From: Parietaria judaica
Lineage: Eukaryota > Streptophyta > Magnoliopsida > Rosales > Urticaceae
NCBI GenBank assembly: GCA_954871525.1
Contig: OX940864.1
Location: 23,120,001 to 23,184,000 of the forward strand
DNA length: 64,000 bases
Direction: 5' to 3'
Shown here: piece by piece, positions 1 through 12,133 of the stretch
How positions within the stretch are numbered: position 1 is the first letter of the stretch
How the letters are laid out: each line of letters opens with the position of its first letter
The notes under the pieces: generated by a model
Told to the model about the DNA's origin: nothing
Databases searched by the model: none
Seen by the model: only the letters and a program-made list of their open reading frames with translations
Program-made: the position numbers and the translations under genes

Positions 1-900
1 ATTGTTCTAGAGAGACCTCCAAATGTATCCCAATTCCCAATCGTATTGTACAAAATCTCTGCAATTTAAATTGAAAGTTTGTCATAGGTTATATATAGAT
101 AATTGTAAAGCCAGTAACATTATATATATATATATATATCATTAATTATACAAAACGTTATTAAAATACATCGTGTTTGAAGAAATACAGTGAAATAGGT
201 TACTGTATAGAGCAAGTATATATAGTTTCAATCTTAGAAAGTGTAAACTTTGCTATAAGAAAAGTTGATTATGAGAGAACACGAGGAGAGAGAAAGCTAG
301 ATCATAAGGCAATACAATGATAATAACAATAAGTAAAAGGTTAAATGTAACTTTATTTTAAATAATATTAATATGCATTAATAAGAGTGCTAACTAAGAA
401 ACGAAAACGTGAAATGGAATGCGTCTTCATAACCAAGTCGGAAATTTACGTAGCATTAAAAGTTCAAAGCGATACACCAAACGAATGTGCACAGACGAAA
501 GGAATAACAACTTCAACAAAATGCAAGGGTATATTTGAAAAGAATTTAAGCATCCAAGTTGAAAGTGTGCTTTTATCCAACATGTAGTGCCAATAAAGCT
601 CTAAAACTACAAAATGAACTTATTACTTGCATTGGCAGATAGGTCCCAGAAAAATACCGAGCCACAAAAAACATTTCTGCACATTTTTTCGTTCATTCCC
701 GGTGCCGATATTCATTTTCATCGGATCGGAGAAATCGGATTTACCCATCTTATCCACCTAGCCAAGTTCCTCGGCCCGATTCACAATGCAAGTCCTGCAA
801 ATGCTAAAATGGCAGTAGAGAATAGGTTTTCAGCATGGTGAGCTTCATTCCTCGGAAAATAAAAGAAACTGGTTTTGCCGAATTTACCTCTAATCGGATA
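1..900. other. No supported gene (3' flank of the SDR gene)
   Basis: This is AT-rich sequence with a short (TA)n run near 121-138 and only short open frames, such as 387-587 and 614-841 on the plus strand. Those frames show no recognisable domain. It lies immediately downstream of the minus-strand dehydrogenase gene and probably holds its 3' UTR and terminator region. I see no clear transposon ends. Confidence 0.5.
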
Positions 901-3630
901 TTAGAAGCTTATTTGGCGTCTCTCTGCAAAAAACTTGCCGGTGATTGCCTGGTCGGGTAGCAAAGCAAGCCAAACTCCAGTATCGGCGCCTTCCTCGGCT
1001 GGAATGTTACCAGCGTAACCGGTCATTGCAGTCTTAACCCAACCCGGGCAGTAGCAATTAATGTAAATTTTCTGGCCGTCAGGCCTATCGGATAGTAACC
1101 GAGCCATCAGCCTCGTGTAAGCATTCACTGCAAGCTTTGATATGGAATAATCCGTGAAGGTCTGAGGCCACCCCCCGGATTCCCAACTGCCGTCTTCCAC
1201 TTGTCGTAGAAAAGATGAAATGGTTTCGTCAATCAGTGTCTCGGTAAGAGAATCTTCGTCACCTAGTTGCTGTCTCAAGTTTGTATCTCCGAGTTTCTGT
1301 GAGTTGAATGACCACGATCTTAGGGGACTCTATTTCCACTCATTTCGAAAAATAGAAATTGGTGGCAATCTCGTTCAATTTACTCATTGGTGCACTTTGC
1401 CCGCTTTACTTTGTTTTGTAGCATTTTAGTCTCTAAACTTTATTTGGGTATGATTGCCATCCTTCTTCATGTTGTAAAATTTAAGGAAAAAAGCAATGTT
1501 ACAATTTTGCATATTGACTAAGTCACGCGAGTAACGGTTTATCAATTTTGTAATAGATGTATGTTACGACCGCGTAGCAAGTCTCGTTACGGGTCTAGGA
1601 CGGATTGATCTCTTCAGAGAAACAACGCCAAATTACAACCTAATTTATTTTTTATTTGCTCGAATGAACTAATTTATTGAATATTTCTCCGACACCTTCC
1701 TGATTAATATGGGGTTTCTTAAAGGAACTAAGCCTTATAACTTTATGGCGGGCCCAAACCCTACACATAATTACACAAACTCTTAAATCATAATTAATTA
1801 ACATATTCAAATAATCGAGCCTCTAAAAATTAAAATGATATAATTAAACAAGCAAGACATAATTCAATAAAAGATGTACCATAGATAAAACATGCCTAAC
1901 GTTAGGATGTAAGAAAGCATTCTGCATCAAAATGAAAGTTCAAGGAGAAAATGCACCGAAATATGTTTTGAGGGTTAGAAAAGTGCACTAACGAGAAAAG
2001 TTGAAGAGGGATTTCCCGCAATTATTTATTTTCGAAAACTGACACCCTTTATCAAAGGATATATGTTTTGAGCATGTCGTTTCGACTTTCGATCAATATA
2101 TAGCAATAATATATGTAAAGGGGACACAAGCAAGCGGAGAAAGACATAAGAAAAGAGAACTTTGAGTTGATACTCACATTTCGCCGGCCGTTTAGTCTGC
2201 CTAATCTCGAGCTCACATTGACGATGCGTGCACCAACCGCAGAGGGTTTCATCAACGGTATCATGGCTTGAATCATATTTTTAGCTCCAAAATAATTGGT
2301 TGCCACAACCATCTGGGCTTGTTGGACAGAATTCTCATTTCCAGCATTGAAATTAACACCCGCATTATTAACCTGAAAAAAAAAAAAAAAATCACGATCT
2401 CGTTACTGGGAGACGAATTTTTGGTTCTGCACAAAATGCTCGTCATTTCCTGCTCAGCTCAAAAGGCAAAGGAATGACGTCTTCTTACGTAGGAACCTTA
2501 ATAGAAAAAATTGCTTAAGTTGCAAATTTGTGGGAAAGCGACACCATTTTTCTCAACTAAGCATCTATCACGGACCCTTTCCCAATGTAATCTTTAATTT
2601 TCTTGTCCTTGGTATATTCGAAGGACCCTATGTTAATGAGAATGGGAACCAAGATTTTAAGAAAAACTAGTCTTAGTTGATTAGTGAAGTTTCCTTCTAG
2701 TTTTTAGAGTACACGTCCCATATCTATGGGAAAGAGCCGGTTTTCTCTGTTCTAGTCCCTTGATGGGAATTACGACTTGGGCGTTTCGGACCATAACAAC
2801 ATCCCAGTTAGAAATCATAAACTTTATTCCGGTTGTGATTTTTTTTTCTTTTTAAAACCAATAGATAATGATGTATATGACGCCTACCCGAATAATTAAA
2901 CGACCAAAACGTAGCGAGATAATTCTACCGAAAGGAATTCACGTGAACGCGAATCCCCGTCAACTTTATTGCAAATAACAGACGAAACCAAGTTTGATCC
3001 TTCGAGAGCACGGACGTTGCTCTTCCGTGAGTCTTGATGGCACAAACCGATGCAAATCCAAAACCGCCAACCACAGCATAAGTAGCACCGTTTATAACTA
3101 ACGGCCTAACACGTAATATAGATAATAACTTGTGAAAAATCAATTGAAAGCACATAAAGAAGCATCGTTGGGAGGGCCTAACCAGAACATCCAAACCGCC
3201 ATAGGTTTGTTGAAGCCAGTCAGCGAATTCCTCCATGGATGCCGGGTCTAAGACATCGAGTTGATGGAATACGACGTTGAGACCGCCTTCTTGCAAGACC
3301 TTGGCTGCTTCGAGCCCGACGTTGCTGTCTCTGGATGTCAGCACGACCGTCAATCCGTTAGCCGCTAATTGCCTCGAAATCTCGAACCCAATTCCCCTAT
3401 TACCCCCAGTCACCACTGCAATGGTCTCTGCACACCACCACCTACGACACTCACCACATCAATGTCGAACAACACTACCATTGATTACGATTACAAGCTA
3501 TTTATTGTTATGAAGCATGTGAAAGAGAGAACCTCTGGTGATCGGAGTAGGGAATGGTGCGGAGAAGAGAGATCTCTTGGCGCCTCTGTTCTCGTCGCTC
3601 CTTGGCCTTCTCGTTCGCGGTTTTGCCCAT
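901..3630 (-). CDS. Short-chain dehydrogenase/reductase (carbonyl reductase / menthol-dehydrogenase-like), 4 exons
   Basis: NAD(P)H-dependent classical SDR, probably cytosolic, reducing a carbonyl substrate that cannot be deduced here. Exons on the minus strand are 3630-3533, 3441-3183, 2372-2178 and 1296-901; every junction is GT-AG and the joined frame gives 315 aa. The start is the ATG at 3630: it opens a Lys/Arg/Glu-rich leader that joins in frame (AG|G = Arg) to WWCAETIAVVTGG, as in the ~315-aa plant members (Arabidopsis At5g61830/At5g51030 type). Visible motifs are the cofactor glycine motif TGGNRGIG (residues 44-51), NNAG (121-124), the NVSS serine (about 173) and the catalytic YSISK (Tyr234, Lys238). 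No transit peptide is evident. CT-rich DNA lies upstream of the start. The gene looks intact. Menthol, isopiperitenone or general carbonyl reductase activity cannot be told apart from sequence. Confidence 0.95.
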
Positions 3631-3672
3631 GTTGCTCCGAGGCTCAGAGCTCTCTGGCTATGGCAGTTTCGC

Positions 3673-3692
3673 AAGAGAGAGAGAGAGAGAGA
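3673..3692. repeat. (GA/CT)n microsatellite in the SDR 5' leader
   Basis: Ten or so GA units (CT on the gene strand) sit about 45 bp upstream of the SDR start codon. CT-rich 5' leaders are common in plant genes, so this is probably transcribed. Its length may vary between alleles. Confidence 0.8.
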
Positions 3693-3930
3693 TTTTCGAT
3701 ATTGATTGAATGGTGAAAGAGAGAGAAGGAGATGCTCAAAAACACGAGCTCGCCTGGTCGCAAGCCTACTCCGATGAAGCCGCGCATGTTTTTTCATTAT
3801 TGCCGGGAAAGCCCCTTCAAATACGCCTCTTGTCGGAATTTCCACCTATGTTTTCGCGCCTCTCAATTTCATCCCCACTTATTAACTTCCACTCAAAAAC
3901 ACCCTTCCTTTTCCTTTTCTTAAACTGACA

Positions 3931-5323
3931 AGTTACGCCACGCGATTGAATATTATTTTAATTTTTAACTAAAAAATTTAGTATTTTTATATTATGCTCT
4001 ATTTAAAAGAACACACAATAAAAAATTTAGAATAGATCTTTTTATAATGGGCCCGTTTGGCACAGCTTAATTTTTACAAAAATTGTTTTCAGTTTTAGTT
4101 TAAAAAACAAACTGTTTTTGAAAAAAACCGGCAAGTGTTTGATAAATTGTTTATAAAACCATTGTTGCTGGTAACATAAACTGATTTAGCGTTTGGTAAA
4201 AAAATTTATTTAAGCTAAAAAGACTAAAATAGACTAAAACCGTATTTTTGTTTTTAGAAAAAACCAAAAGCTACGAATTCTAGCTTTTACAATTCATGTA
4301 CAAAAATTCAAAATCGATTTTGTGTTTTTTGGAAAAACAATTTTGCCAAACACCTAAAAAGCGGTTAAGTTTATTTTATAAACAAAAACAGGGCTAAATA
4401 AACTGTGCCAAACGCACCCAATATGTGCAGATGTTAATGCCATATTCATTAGTTACAATTAATATGACTAAATTTTTATAGGTTACAAATATTAAAAAAT
4501 ATGCCACTGCACTTACCATTCCACTAAATTCAATAAATAACACTTAAATTATACATTAATTTCACTACATTAAATTATTAATAAATTATTTTAAAAAAAA
4601 TTCTGAAATGTGAAAATTGTAGAAATTGAGGATTCTCAAATCCTTGGCTTCTTAAGACAATTTTTAAAAAAACGAAAATATCATTATAATTTATTTATTT
4701 ATTTTGCTTTTTCTGATTAAGTAATAGCTTAAAAAAAAAGTTTATCCATTTTAGTGGTCTTAACGTAAGTTCTAAAAAAAGGCTTGGCAATCACTTAACA
4801 GTGGTCAAACCAGGAACCGGACTTCTTTGGCCCGTCCAAGTTCAAGTTTGCAAACCGGGAAAGCGGGAACCAGGACAGACTCGGTTCTCTGTTTTTGAAA
4901 AAGAAGTGCATAGTTTTTGGATCGCAGCCGGATCAAGAATAGGTCGGGACCAAGGCGAGGCCAAAAAATATAAATTATGTTAAACCTTATTATATATAGT
5001 CCCCGACAGACATAGCAGATGATTCCAATTTTCCAACCTAGTATTACTCTAACCTTAATTGACCATACCAATTTTTATTTATTTTTTTGTGTATCCTATG
5101 CTATGGCAACTCAAGCATGGACAAAAGCTTCAGATCAGACACTTGCGTTTTCCGATGATCTAGTGTAACTCTTGACTTTAATAATGACCAAAAATAGACA
5201 TGAAATGGCAGTGATTAGTTAAATGAATTGAATAGTGACTACATTCACTACTATTAAATTATCCATGGGATCTTATTACATTACTTTCTGAGACAAAAGG
5301 ACAAGGAAATGACGTACTAAATA
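3931..5323. other. Intergenic region between SDR and RAD52-2
   Basis: AT-rich spacer containing the MITE listed at 4049-4419. The frames around 4801-5071 have no recognisable domain. It holds the SDR promoter (right of 3630) and the RAD52-2 3' flank. Nothing else is supported. Confidence 0.5.
4049..4419. mobile_element. MITE with ~21-bp TIRs, PIF/Harbinger-like
   Basis: A 371-bp AT-rich element with terminal inverted repeats. The left end reads GGGCCCGTTTGGCACAGCTT and the inverted right end reads GGGTGCGTTTGGCACAGTTT. The two differ at three of about 21 positions. It is bounded by the trinucleotide AAT on both sides (4046-4048 and 4420-4422), consistent with a 3-bp target duplication. There is no coding capacity. 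The superfamily is inferred from the 3-bp duplication and the GTTTGG-type terminus; a hAT origin would need an 8-bp duplication, which is not seen. Confidence 0.7.
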
Positions 5324-7832
5324 CTACTCCTCATGGTACAAGTAAAGACCGAGTCCGAATCTGGCGCAGGCTCTGCAGAAAGCTATCTCCTCCGCAGCAG
5401 CAACAGGGTCGTCTGACTTCTGCGCATCGCTTAACGATATTGTTCCCGATGACTCGCGGTGTGCCTGCAAAACAGCAACAAAGCCACACTTTTCACGATT
5501 CTGGAGTTCAAATGGCCGTCAAAATATCGCAACACAAGTACTACGGCCACTGGTCCAAACTTCACAGAATAATAAGTTCACGAGTCTCTTAGTGGGTGTG
5601 GATTTTGTGTTTTGTGTGAGTGTTAGCGTGTTTTTTTTTTTTTGGAGTTACGGATTATATTTGAGGGGCGGACTCAGGATTCGAATCCCAAAGGGGACTA
5701 AATAATGCGAGGGGCTCGGTCTCATATCATCTCTTGCGTCCGGAGGGGAATCGTATCAATGACGTGTTTCACCTCTCACTCTTCAAACCACACAAAGGGC
5801 CTCTTCTGACTATAGCCGCGGCGCTCCCGGCGGTGTTTGACAACCGCACCATTCCCACGCGCCCTGCGAAGCTTGTCCGTGCTCGGAATCGGCTCGGGGA
5901 GCATGAAGTCTTAGTCCAGTGGCACGAGGGGGATCCTGAGAGTTCTACATGGGAAAATACGGCTAAGCTGGTGGACGCCTTCCCAGAATTAGAGCTTGAT
6001 CACAAGCTCTTGGCCGAGGAGGGGAGTAATTACAGGGATCCACGATACTGGAAAACGTAACATAGGCCAAACTCGGCTAACGCTGCAAGCATAAGTGGCT
6101 AGGAGCGCACTTTGGGAATTCGGAACTTATATTTTAAGAATTTTGTACTATGCGACTTTTATTAAGTCTAGTTTGATTTCCGTAATTTTAGCGAGTTTCC
6201 CGTTTCGTAATTGACACTCCTTTTTTAAGGTATCATTTTCGAATGAATGAGAATTATCTTCACCCAAATAATCTTACTCCTAAACCCGGATTGGGTTTTC
6301 GGTGAAGTCTGCCATCTTTTTGTTATTCTTGCCACTTTTGCTCGTGGGTATCGTGTGATTGAGGGTGAGATAGTAATTCCGGCAAAAGAAAATTGCGGCT
6401 CCGTACAACTTGCGTTCACAATCCCGGGCTTGTAACAGGATGGTGGCTAATCAAAGATTCAAAACCGTTTATTTATTGTTCTTTTCATACAAACTATTTC
6501 TGTTTACGATCATGTAGGGTTAGTAACCTCAGTAAGAACTTCAAAGACGATTTATAGTTCAGTGAGAGATAAGCAAGAACAAACCTCTCCATCGGATCCA
6601 ATAATGGTGACGCGGTACACGACAGTGACGCTCCCGTTATCCGAAATTATGACGTCGCGCACCTCTCCGCACCACCCTGTCAAACAAGATTCCAAACTTG
6701 TATTATATTTCAAGGAACTAAACGAGTCGAAAAAGATCAAAGTTCTACGAAAAAACATATGAAATATATAACATGGTCAATGCCAAACAGAACAATCGCT
6801 TGCAGAAATTTTCTGGGTTTCAAGAGTATTCTTGACGAGCCAGTGATATTTGCAAGTCTCATTGATTCTGCATTTTCAATCTTCATTCGGTGTAGGGGTG
6901 AAGAGCCGGGTCTTTGGTTCGGTTTTCATAACCTTAGTACTTAAAAGCTGCATTTTCAGTTCTAATGTTTTTAAAACCAAAAAACCGTCCTACTGAGGTT
7001 TGAAAAAATTACTACCAATGACCGAATTTTAGGTTCCAAAAGCGGATTTAACCGCATTCTGATAAAGGCAAAATCATATCCCAATAATATACTTGCAAGT
7101 TATAAACAATAACCGCCCATAATAATAAATAGCATAACGACAACTTTAAACCAAAAGCGCACATGTTCTCTAAACCTCAAAATAAGTTATCGGTAACGTT
7201 TTTTTAAAATGAAAACCGAACTTATCAAACATCATTAGCGGTTTAAACCCGCATTTACCGGTTTTTCATAGTAGCGAACAAGTCGGTAAATTAATATTTT
7301 TTGATTAACCCGAATCGGAGAGTCGAATTCGAAGCAGTAATCACAAATCAACACAAACAGTTTTCTAAAACCATCACAATTCAAACAAAAAAGGCAGAGT
7401 AAGAGCGACGAACCAGGAGCGTAGAAGCTCAACATCCTGTTGGCATGGTACCTGCACACACACAAACACAAACACCACAAAATTCACACAACCGAAACGC
7501 ACAAACAGAGAGAGAGAGAGTTGCGAAGAAGATGACCAGGGAATCGACGGCGTGGTCTTGATGATGTTGTCGGGAATTCTCTTGTTGAGATCTCTCAGGA
7601 TCTCGGCGAGCGGTCGCGTCAGGCACGACGAGTTCACCGCCGAGAACGACTTGTCCAGCGGCACCACGTAGTTGGAGTTGGGCAGCCCGCCTTTCTTAGC
7701 AGCGTCTCCGGGGCCGCCGCGGCCGACGGCGCGCACGGACAGAGCGGAGGAGGCCGGAGTCCGCCATGGAAAGGGGGCCTGGTTGGCGGGGAAGGAGGCG
7801 CGAAGGCCCTGCACTTGCAGCTGCAAAGCCAT
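5324..7832 (-). CDS. RAD52-2: RAD52-like organellar DNA-binding protein, plastid type (RAD52-2/ODB2), 4 exons
   Basis: Plant organellar RAD52-like protein that binds single-stranded DNA and promotes strand annealing in recombination-dependent repair of organelle DNA. Minus-strand exons are 7832-7537, 7451-7414, 6676-6585 and 5464-5324; all junctions are GT-AG and phases close (TG|G = Trp, G|GG = Gly), giving 188 aa. Residues 1 to about 50 form a Ser/Ala/Arg-rich plastid transit peptide. The conserved core follows: NSNYVVPLDK, LTRPLAEILRDLNKRIPDNI, IPWYHANRMLSFYAPGW, CGEVRDVI, VTVVYRVT and the C-terminal AFCRACARFGLGLYLYHEE. The core matches the RAD52-2 family throughout. The last intron (5465-6584) carries a Ty3/gypsy chromodomain relic in opposite orientation. 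A (TA)n run lies about 85 bp upstream of the ATG. Plastid rather than mitochondrial location is inferred from resemblance to Arabidopsis RAD52-2. Confidence 0.93.
5734..6060 (+). pseudogene. Ty3/gypsy chromovirus integrase C-terminus with chromodomain (relic)
   Basis: A 108-codon frame on the plus strand reads like the end of a chromovirus pol. It has the VFHLSLFKPH segment that follows the integrase core, a linker with LP and PAK/LVRARNR, then a chromodomain-like stretch (EVLVQWHEGDPESSTWEN) ending in FPELELDHKLLAEEG. No protease, RT or integrase core is adjacent and no LTR is recognisable, so it is a truncated fragment of a Tekay/Del-like element. It lies wholly within the last intron of the minus-strand RAD52-2 gene. 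Confidence 0.85.
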
Positions 7833-7911
7833 GGTTGAAAATGGAGATCCTAACTATGCTCTACCAACCAAACCAAAACCGAAGCTACAAGCAACACTAT
7901 GTATGTATGGC

Positions 7912-7916
<5 letters not shown>

Positions 7917-7950
<34 letters not shown>
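7917..7950. repeat. (TA)n microsatellite upstream of RAD52-2
   Basis: An uninterrupted TA run about 85-120 bp upstream of the RAD52-2 ATG, in the position expected for the core promoter or leader. Open frames through it are low-complexity artefacts. Confidence 0.9.
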
Positions 7951-7952
<2 letters not shown>

Positions 7953-8290
7953 AAAGTAAACGGAGGTGTTAAGTTGCTTGGAGGGTGGGTAGGTAGGTGG
8001 ACATGGAAATGGACCCACCTCTCTCCCACATGCTATATACATATACTTTTCCCTTCATTCATTCCAACAACTACGTGTATATTTCTTTCTTTTAGATATT
8101 CCGGTAAAAATACCTAAATTTTGATCGACTAAAGCGGCACATTCTAAAAAAAAGAAGGTATAAGTATCCAAGTATCCAAAATCAAGAAATATAAGGCATC
8201 AATTTTTTGACTGACGTTGGACAATTTTTTTAACATAGTGCTACCAAATCATACGTAAGATACACATTTATGTATTTATCTAATTATCTA

Positions 8291-8565
8291 TCAGTTTCTT
8301 TTAAATGAAAAAAATATTAGTGAAAAATGTGATGTCTTATATTTATTGACTTTTTTTATCGCTATTTTTCTATTTTAGACCCCTGGCTCTTTAATTGAAA
8401 AAAATTAGATATTTTTATCGCAATAACAGTTTCTTTTAAGTGAAAAAAATATTAGAGAAAAATGTGATGTCTCATATTTATTGACTTTTTTTATCGCTAT
8501 TTTTCTATTTTAGACCCCTGGCGCTTTAATTGAAGAAAAAAAAAGAGATATTTTTATCGCAATTA
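8291..8565. repeat. Imperfect tandem duplication (~136 bp x 2)
   Basis: The two units begin CAGTTTCTTTTAA at 8291 and 8427 and share the block containing TTTTAGACCCCTGGC. They differ by scattered substitutions and a small A-run indel. Each unit ends with AGATATTTTTATCGCAA. The complement of AGATATTTT is AAAATATCT, the plant evening-element core. In DNA this AT-rich the match could be chance. Confidence 0.8.
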
Positions 8566-9263
8566 TCCCGTTCTTCAATATGAAAAATAGTGTATAATAA
8601 TATCTTTGATTTTGAATTATCTCTTTTTCATCCATCATTCATTATAATTTTTATCAGAGAAAATTGAGTAATTATCTAGTCAAAATTATTTTATTTTTTA
8701 TACCCCATAAGTCAATATTTGGATTTCTATATTATAGGCCCAATTTTTTTTCAATGCCTTTTATTTTTCTACGCAAACACTGTGCTGCTTCTTCTTTTCA
8801 ATTTTTTTTTTATATAAAAAACTAAATTAATGTATAACAAATTTAAAAATCTATGTTTAAAACAAAAAGATCTCAAACAAATTCTCGCACGTCATAAATT
8901 ATCAGGATTAATTCTAGAGCAATCTTAGATAATAAAAAATACAAAATATAGTTTCTGCAGTGTTGAGCTCGACAAACTTCCTGTCGCATCGCATGCATGA
9001 TCTTACTAATATTTTTGGTCAAGCAGCATTGTAACTTTTCTCCGACCTGAAAATTACTTATTATTTATTTCCTTAATTGCACGTGAAAGAAAAAAGAAAA
9101 AATAATAAGCACTGAAAATTAAACAAACTTGAAAACTACAAGGATTGATATTCTTTTGCATTCACCATTGATCTATCAGATACTACTTACATAAGATATG
9201 AAATTTTACAAAATAAATAAAAATAAAATCCCTTGCATTGTTACCACCCCTTACACGACGGAG

Positions 9264-12133
9264 TCATTCATGGCGGTCGGGCTCGAGCTGCTTTCGTTCT
9301 TCCTGTATGAACTTGAAAATCCGAGCAGCGGATTCCGTGGCAGATCGACGATTATGCGGGACAACTTTCACCAATCGGGTAGTAGCTCCTTCTTGGGCTG
9401 CCGGAGCCAAAGGGAAAAGGGCAAGGGCGTCTTTTTCGTTAATGTTGTGCGTGATTCCAGATCCTCTTCCTCGTTGCAAATCGCTGCCTTTAGATGACGT
9501 CCAGGTTGTTTTTGCTACAGGAATTGGCTGATTCTTTTGAGTTGACGTGGGTTCCGAGAGTTGACTCGCTTGGTCAATCGTCGAAGCTGACATGGCTGGA
9601 TTACACATAGGCATGCCATGAGGAAAGCTGGAAAAACGGGCAATTTCTTGAGGGTGCATAGCTGGAACCCGATAGGGAGAATTCACGTAATTCCCATAAG
9701 GTCCACATCCTCCATAAACTGGCACAGGCAAAGGTCCAGCATATGGCTTGTAGACGAGACCTTCTGTAGGGGACATAACGGGAATTACCCATTGAGGGGT
9801 TGTTTTATTATCATTTCCGGTAAATAACATCTGTGGAGGCCCCATGAATGGACCGTAATTTAAAGGTTGGACATCGTTCTTCGTGGCAGAAAGCGTTTTC
9901 TCAATCGTTGTTTCTGTGGAACACCTCTGTTCGTGGATAGGGTTCTCGGAGTTGTTTTCGGAACTCGCGACAGCAGGGATCGGTTCCGAAACAGATTCTG
10001 GTGGGCTTGACACTGGAGACCTCTTCAAACTAGATTTTCCCAGGAAAGAACTATCTTCAAGGAAGATTTGAGGTGACCCGGCAATCAATTTTTGGACCTG
10101 TTGGAAAATAAGATCATTTCTCGTGTTAGTGAAGAATTGATTAAGGCTTTGTTATGCTCACTTGATTGAACGATATTTAATTGTACCTTTATCAATCGAT
10201 GCAGGTCGAAAATTTGTACCGCAAATAATCTTTGCTGACTGTAGAGAGTAAAACGAGTCGAATCAATGAAAAACTCACTTTAATCAATCTTTAGCAAAGG
10301 CATAGCTAACCACAAAAATCAACAGGATATAAACCGCAACAAGCATATTTTTATACAGCTTTTAAAGAAAGTTATGATATTTGAGACAAAAAATATTACC
10401 TCGTTCTAGTTAATTCTGTATATATAAAAGTTCACTGGTGAGTTATAAGTAGGCTTAACTATTATGTAGCTTTCGCTGAACCGCAAATAAAATCACGCAA
10501 TCGCAATAAATGACCGAGATACCGTGCTCAAAAAAGTTAGGCAGTTAACCAAATACAAGCACCAAATTCTAACATCCAAAAACTGAGGGACTATTTTCCC
10601 GTGACAACAACCACCACCCAGCAATGCTCTCCAAGATCACCCGCCAAAACGACACTCCCCCGTCACTGAGAAAACAACACACCACCAGACCGAGACAGGA
10701 ATAAAGCCCAAATCACGATCATGAGCTGATTTGCTGCCTCAGGGTTCGCCTTGATCTTTCCCTGCCATTCACTTCCCTCCACATTAGCACTCACTTACGG
10801 TCTAGTACTTATATCCCCCGGCGAAAACAACAATCTAAATCATATGTTTAGCGAAAAACCTAAAACAGCAAGATTATCCTTATCAATATACAAGATAAAT
10901 AAATTTTATCCTTTCGTTGTCTTACTTACCAGGCAAATTATATCCCTGCCATTCATCTCCCTCCATATTAGCAGTCATGGACAGTCAATACAATTGTCCA
11001 AAAACTTTCTTTAGTAACATACAAGACACATAAATAAATATATACCATTTTACAATAAGAAACTTTCCATATACATGTTATGCAATAAAATATATCATGA
11101 CACAAAAACGGTTCATGAAGACAGATTAATGCACAACTAACACATAAAAATACTAGGCTAAAGTTATATAGAAATGAAAAAAAAAAGCTTACTGGAGGAT
11201 CGCTTTCCTTGCTTTCCAGAAATTTCTTCGACCCATGATTCCAAGGGCTTCAACGGGCGAGATATCCAAACTCGAATCAGAATCGGATGTACCGGGGACA
11301 TCATCCGCATCCTCCACACTTTCAAGCTCTAGATCAACGCACGGGTCACTTCTTGGCTTGTCTCTTGTAGACTCGCTGAGCTTCTCGTCTCCAGGCTTCT
11401 GAAGCAAGCACACCTCTTCATCAGATGACCGTTCGAAATCTGACAAGTCCTCACGGCACTCTTCCACGGAATATGTTTTGGTTCCATTCCAAACGGCATT
11501 TTCAACAGTTGATTGATCTGTGCGGGATTTTGAATAATCGTTGCTTCCATCTCCCGCTCCTCGTCCAAGATCGGTGTTGGTTGTATTATGTTTCGACCGA
11601 ATGGAGCTTAACGAAGAAACTGTTTCTCCATCATTACTGGTTTGGATTCTGCCCTGGTTCTTGCTTGCCCTAGCGGGAACAACCACGGGGATGGTGATGA
11701 ACTCGTCTTCATCGCCGGCCCCGCGTCTCTGCTCAAAGGGGGCCACTGGAACAGTCCAGCTGGTCGCTTCGGGTTGCTGAGAGTGGCGCCTCTCGGACCA
11801 CGTCGTAGTTGTCGATTCCGATTGCTGAGGAGGAACCAATACACTGTTAACACTACTAGTTGGCTACAAAATAGAATAGAAAGAAATGCCTAATTCATCG
11901 ACCCATTTCTACAGTTGACTGTAATCTCTGACCTCTAACATTGCAGAGCCAGACGAGGAAGTGCGAGGAACGACGCCATAAGCGAGCCTCTGAGCAGGAA
12001 CACTGAGCTGCTCATACAAGGCCATCTTGTTCCTCGGAGGAGCTCTGGGACCTCCTCTCTCCGCCGTGTCCTTCACATGGAGCCTCGGGAACATGGGTCC
12101 CGCCGAATTCTCCTCCTCTCTCCCTCTCTTCAT
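9264..12133 (-). CDS. ELF3: EARLY FLOWERING 3, evening-complex scaffold, 4 exons
   Basis: Nuclear scaffold of the circadian evening complex (ELF3-ELF4-LUX) that represses PIF and clock genes in the evening, gates light input and contributes to temperature sensing. Minus-strand exons are 12133-11933, 11863-11193, 10238-10187 and 10097-9264; junctions are GT-AG and the joined frame gives 585 aa. Family hallmarks in order: N-terminal MKRGREEENS, GPMFPRLHVKD and GGPRAPPRNKMALYEQLSVP; the central block FWKARKAIL joined to HQQRLFAVQIFDLHRLIKVQ across exons 2-4; WVIPVMSPTEGLVYKPYAGP; and the C-terminal VKVVPHNRRSATESAARIF ending in IQEERKQ. The 52-bp third exon matches the ELF3 gene structure as I know it. 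It is shorter than Arabidopsis ELF3 (695 aa), and the region corresponding to the prion-like domain has no polyglutamine tract. No stop or frameshift is visible. Confidence 0.97.

Larger units (their letters stand above)
7833..9263. other. Intergenic region between RAD52-2 and ELF3
   Basis: Both flanking genes are on the minus strand, so this interval is the RAD52-2 promoter side and the ELF3 3' side. It contains a (TA)n microsatellite close to the RAD52-2 start and an imperfect tandem duplication (8291-8565). The rest is AT-rich with no supported gene. Confidence 0.6.

Noticed and set aside
3498..3845. Separate 115-codon minus-strand gene upstream of the SDR
   Set aside because: It is another frame across SDR exon 1 and its leader. 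The exon 1 frame from 3630 joins exactly to the SDR core by GT-AG.
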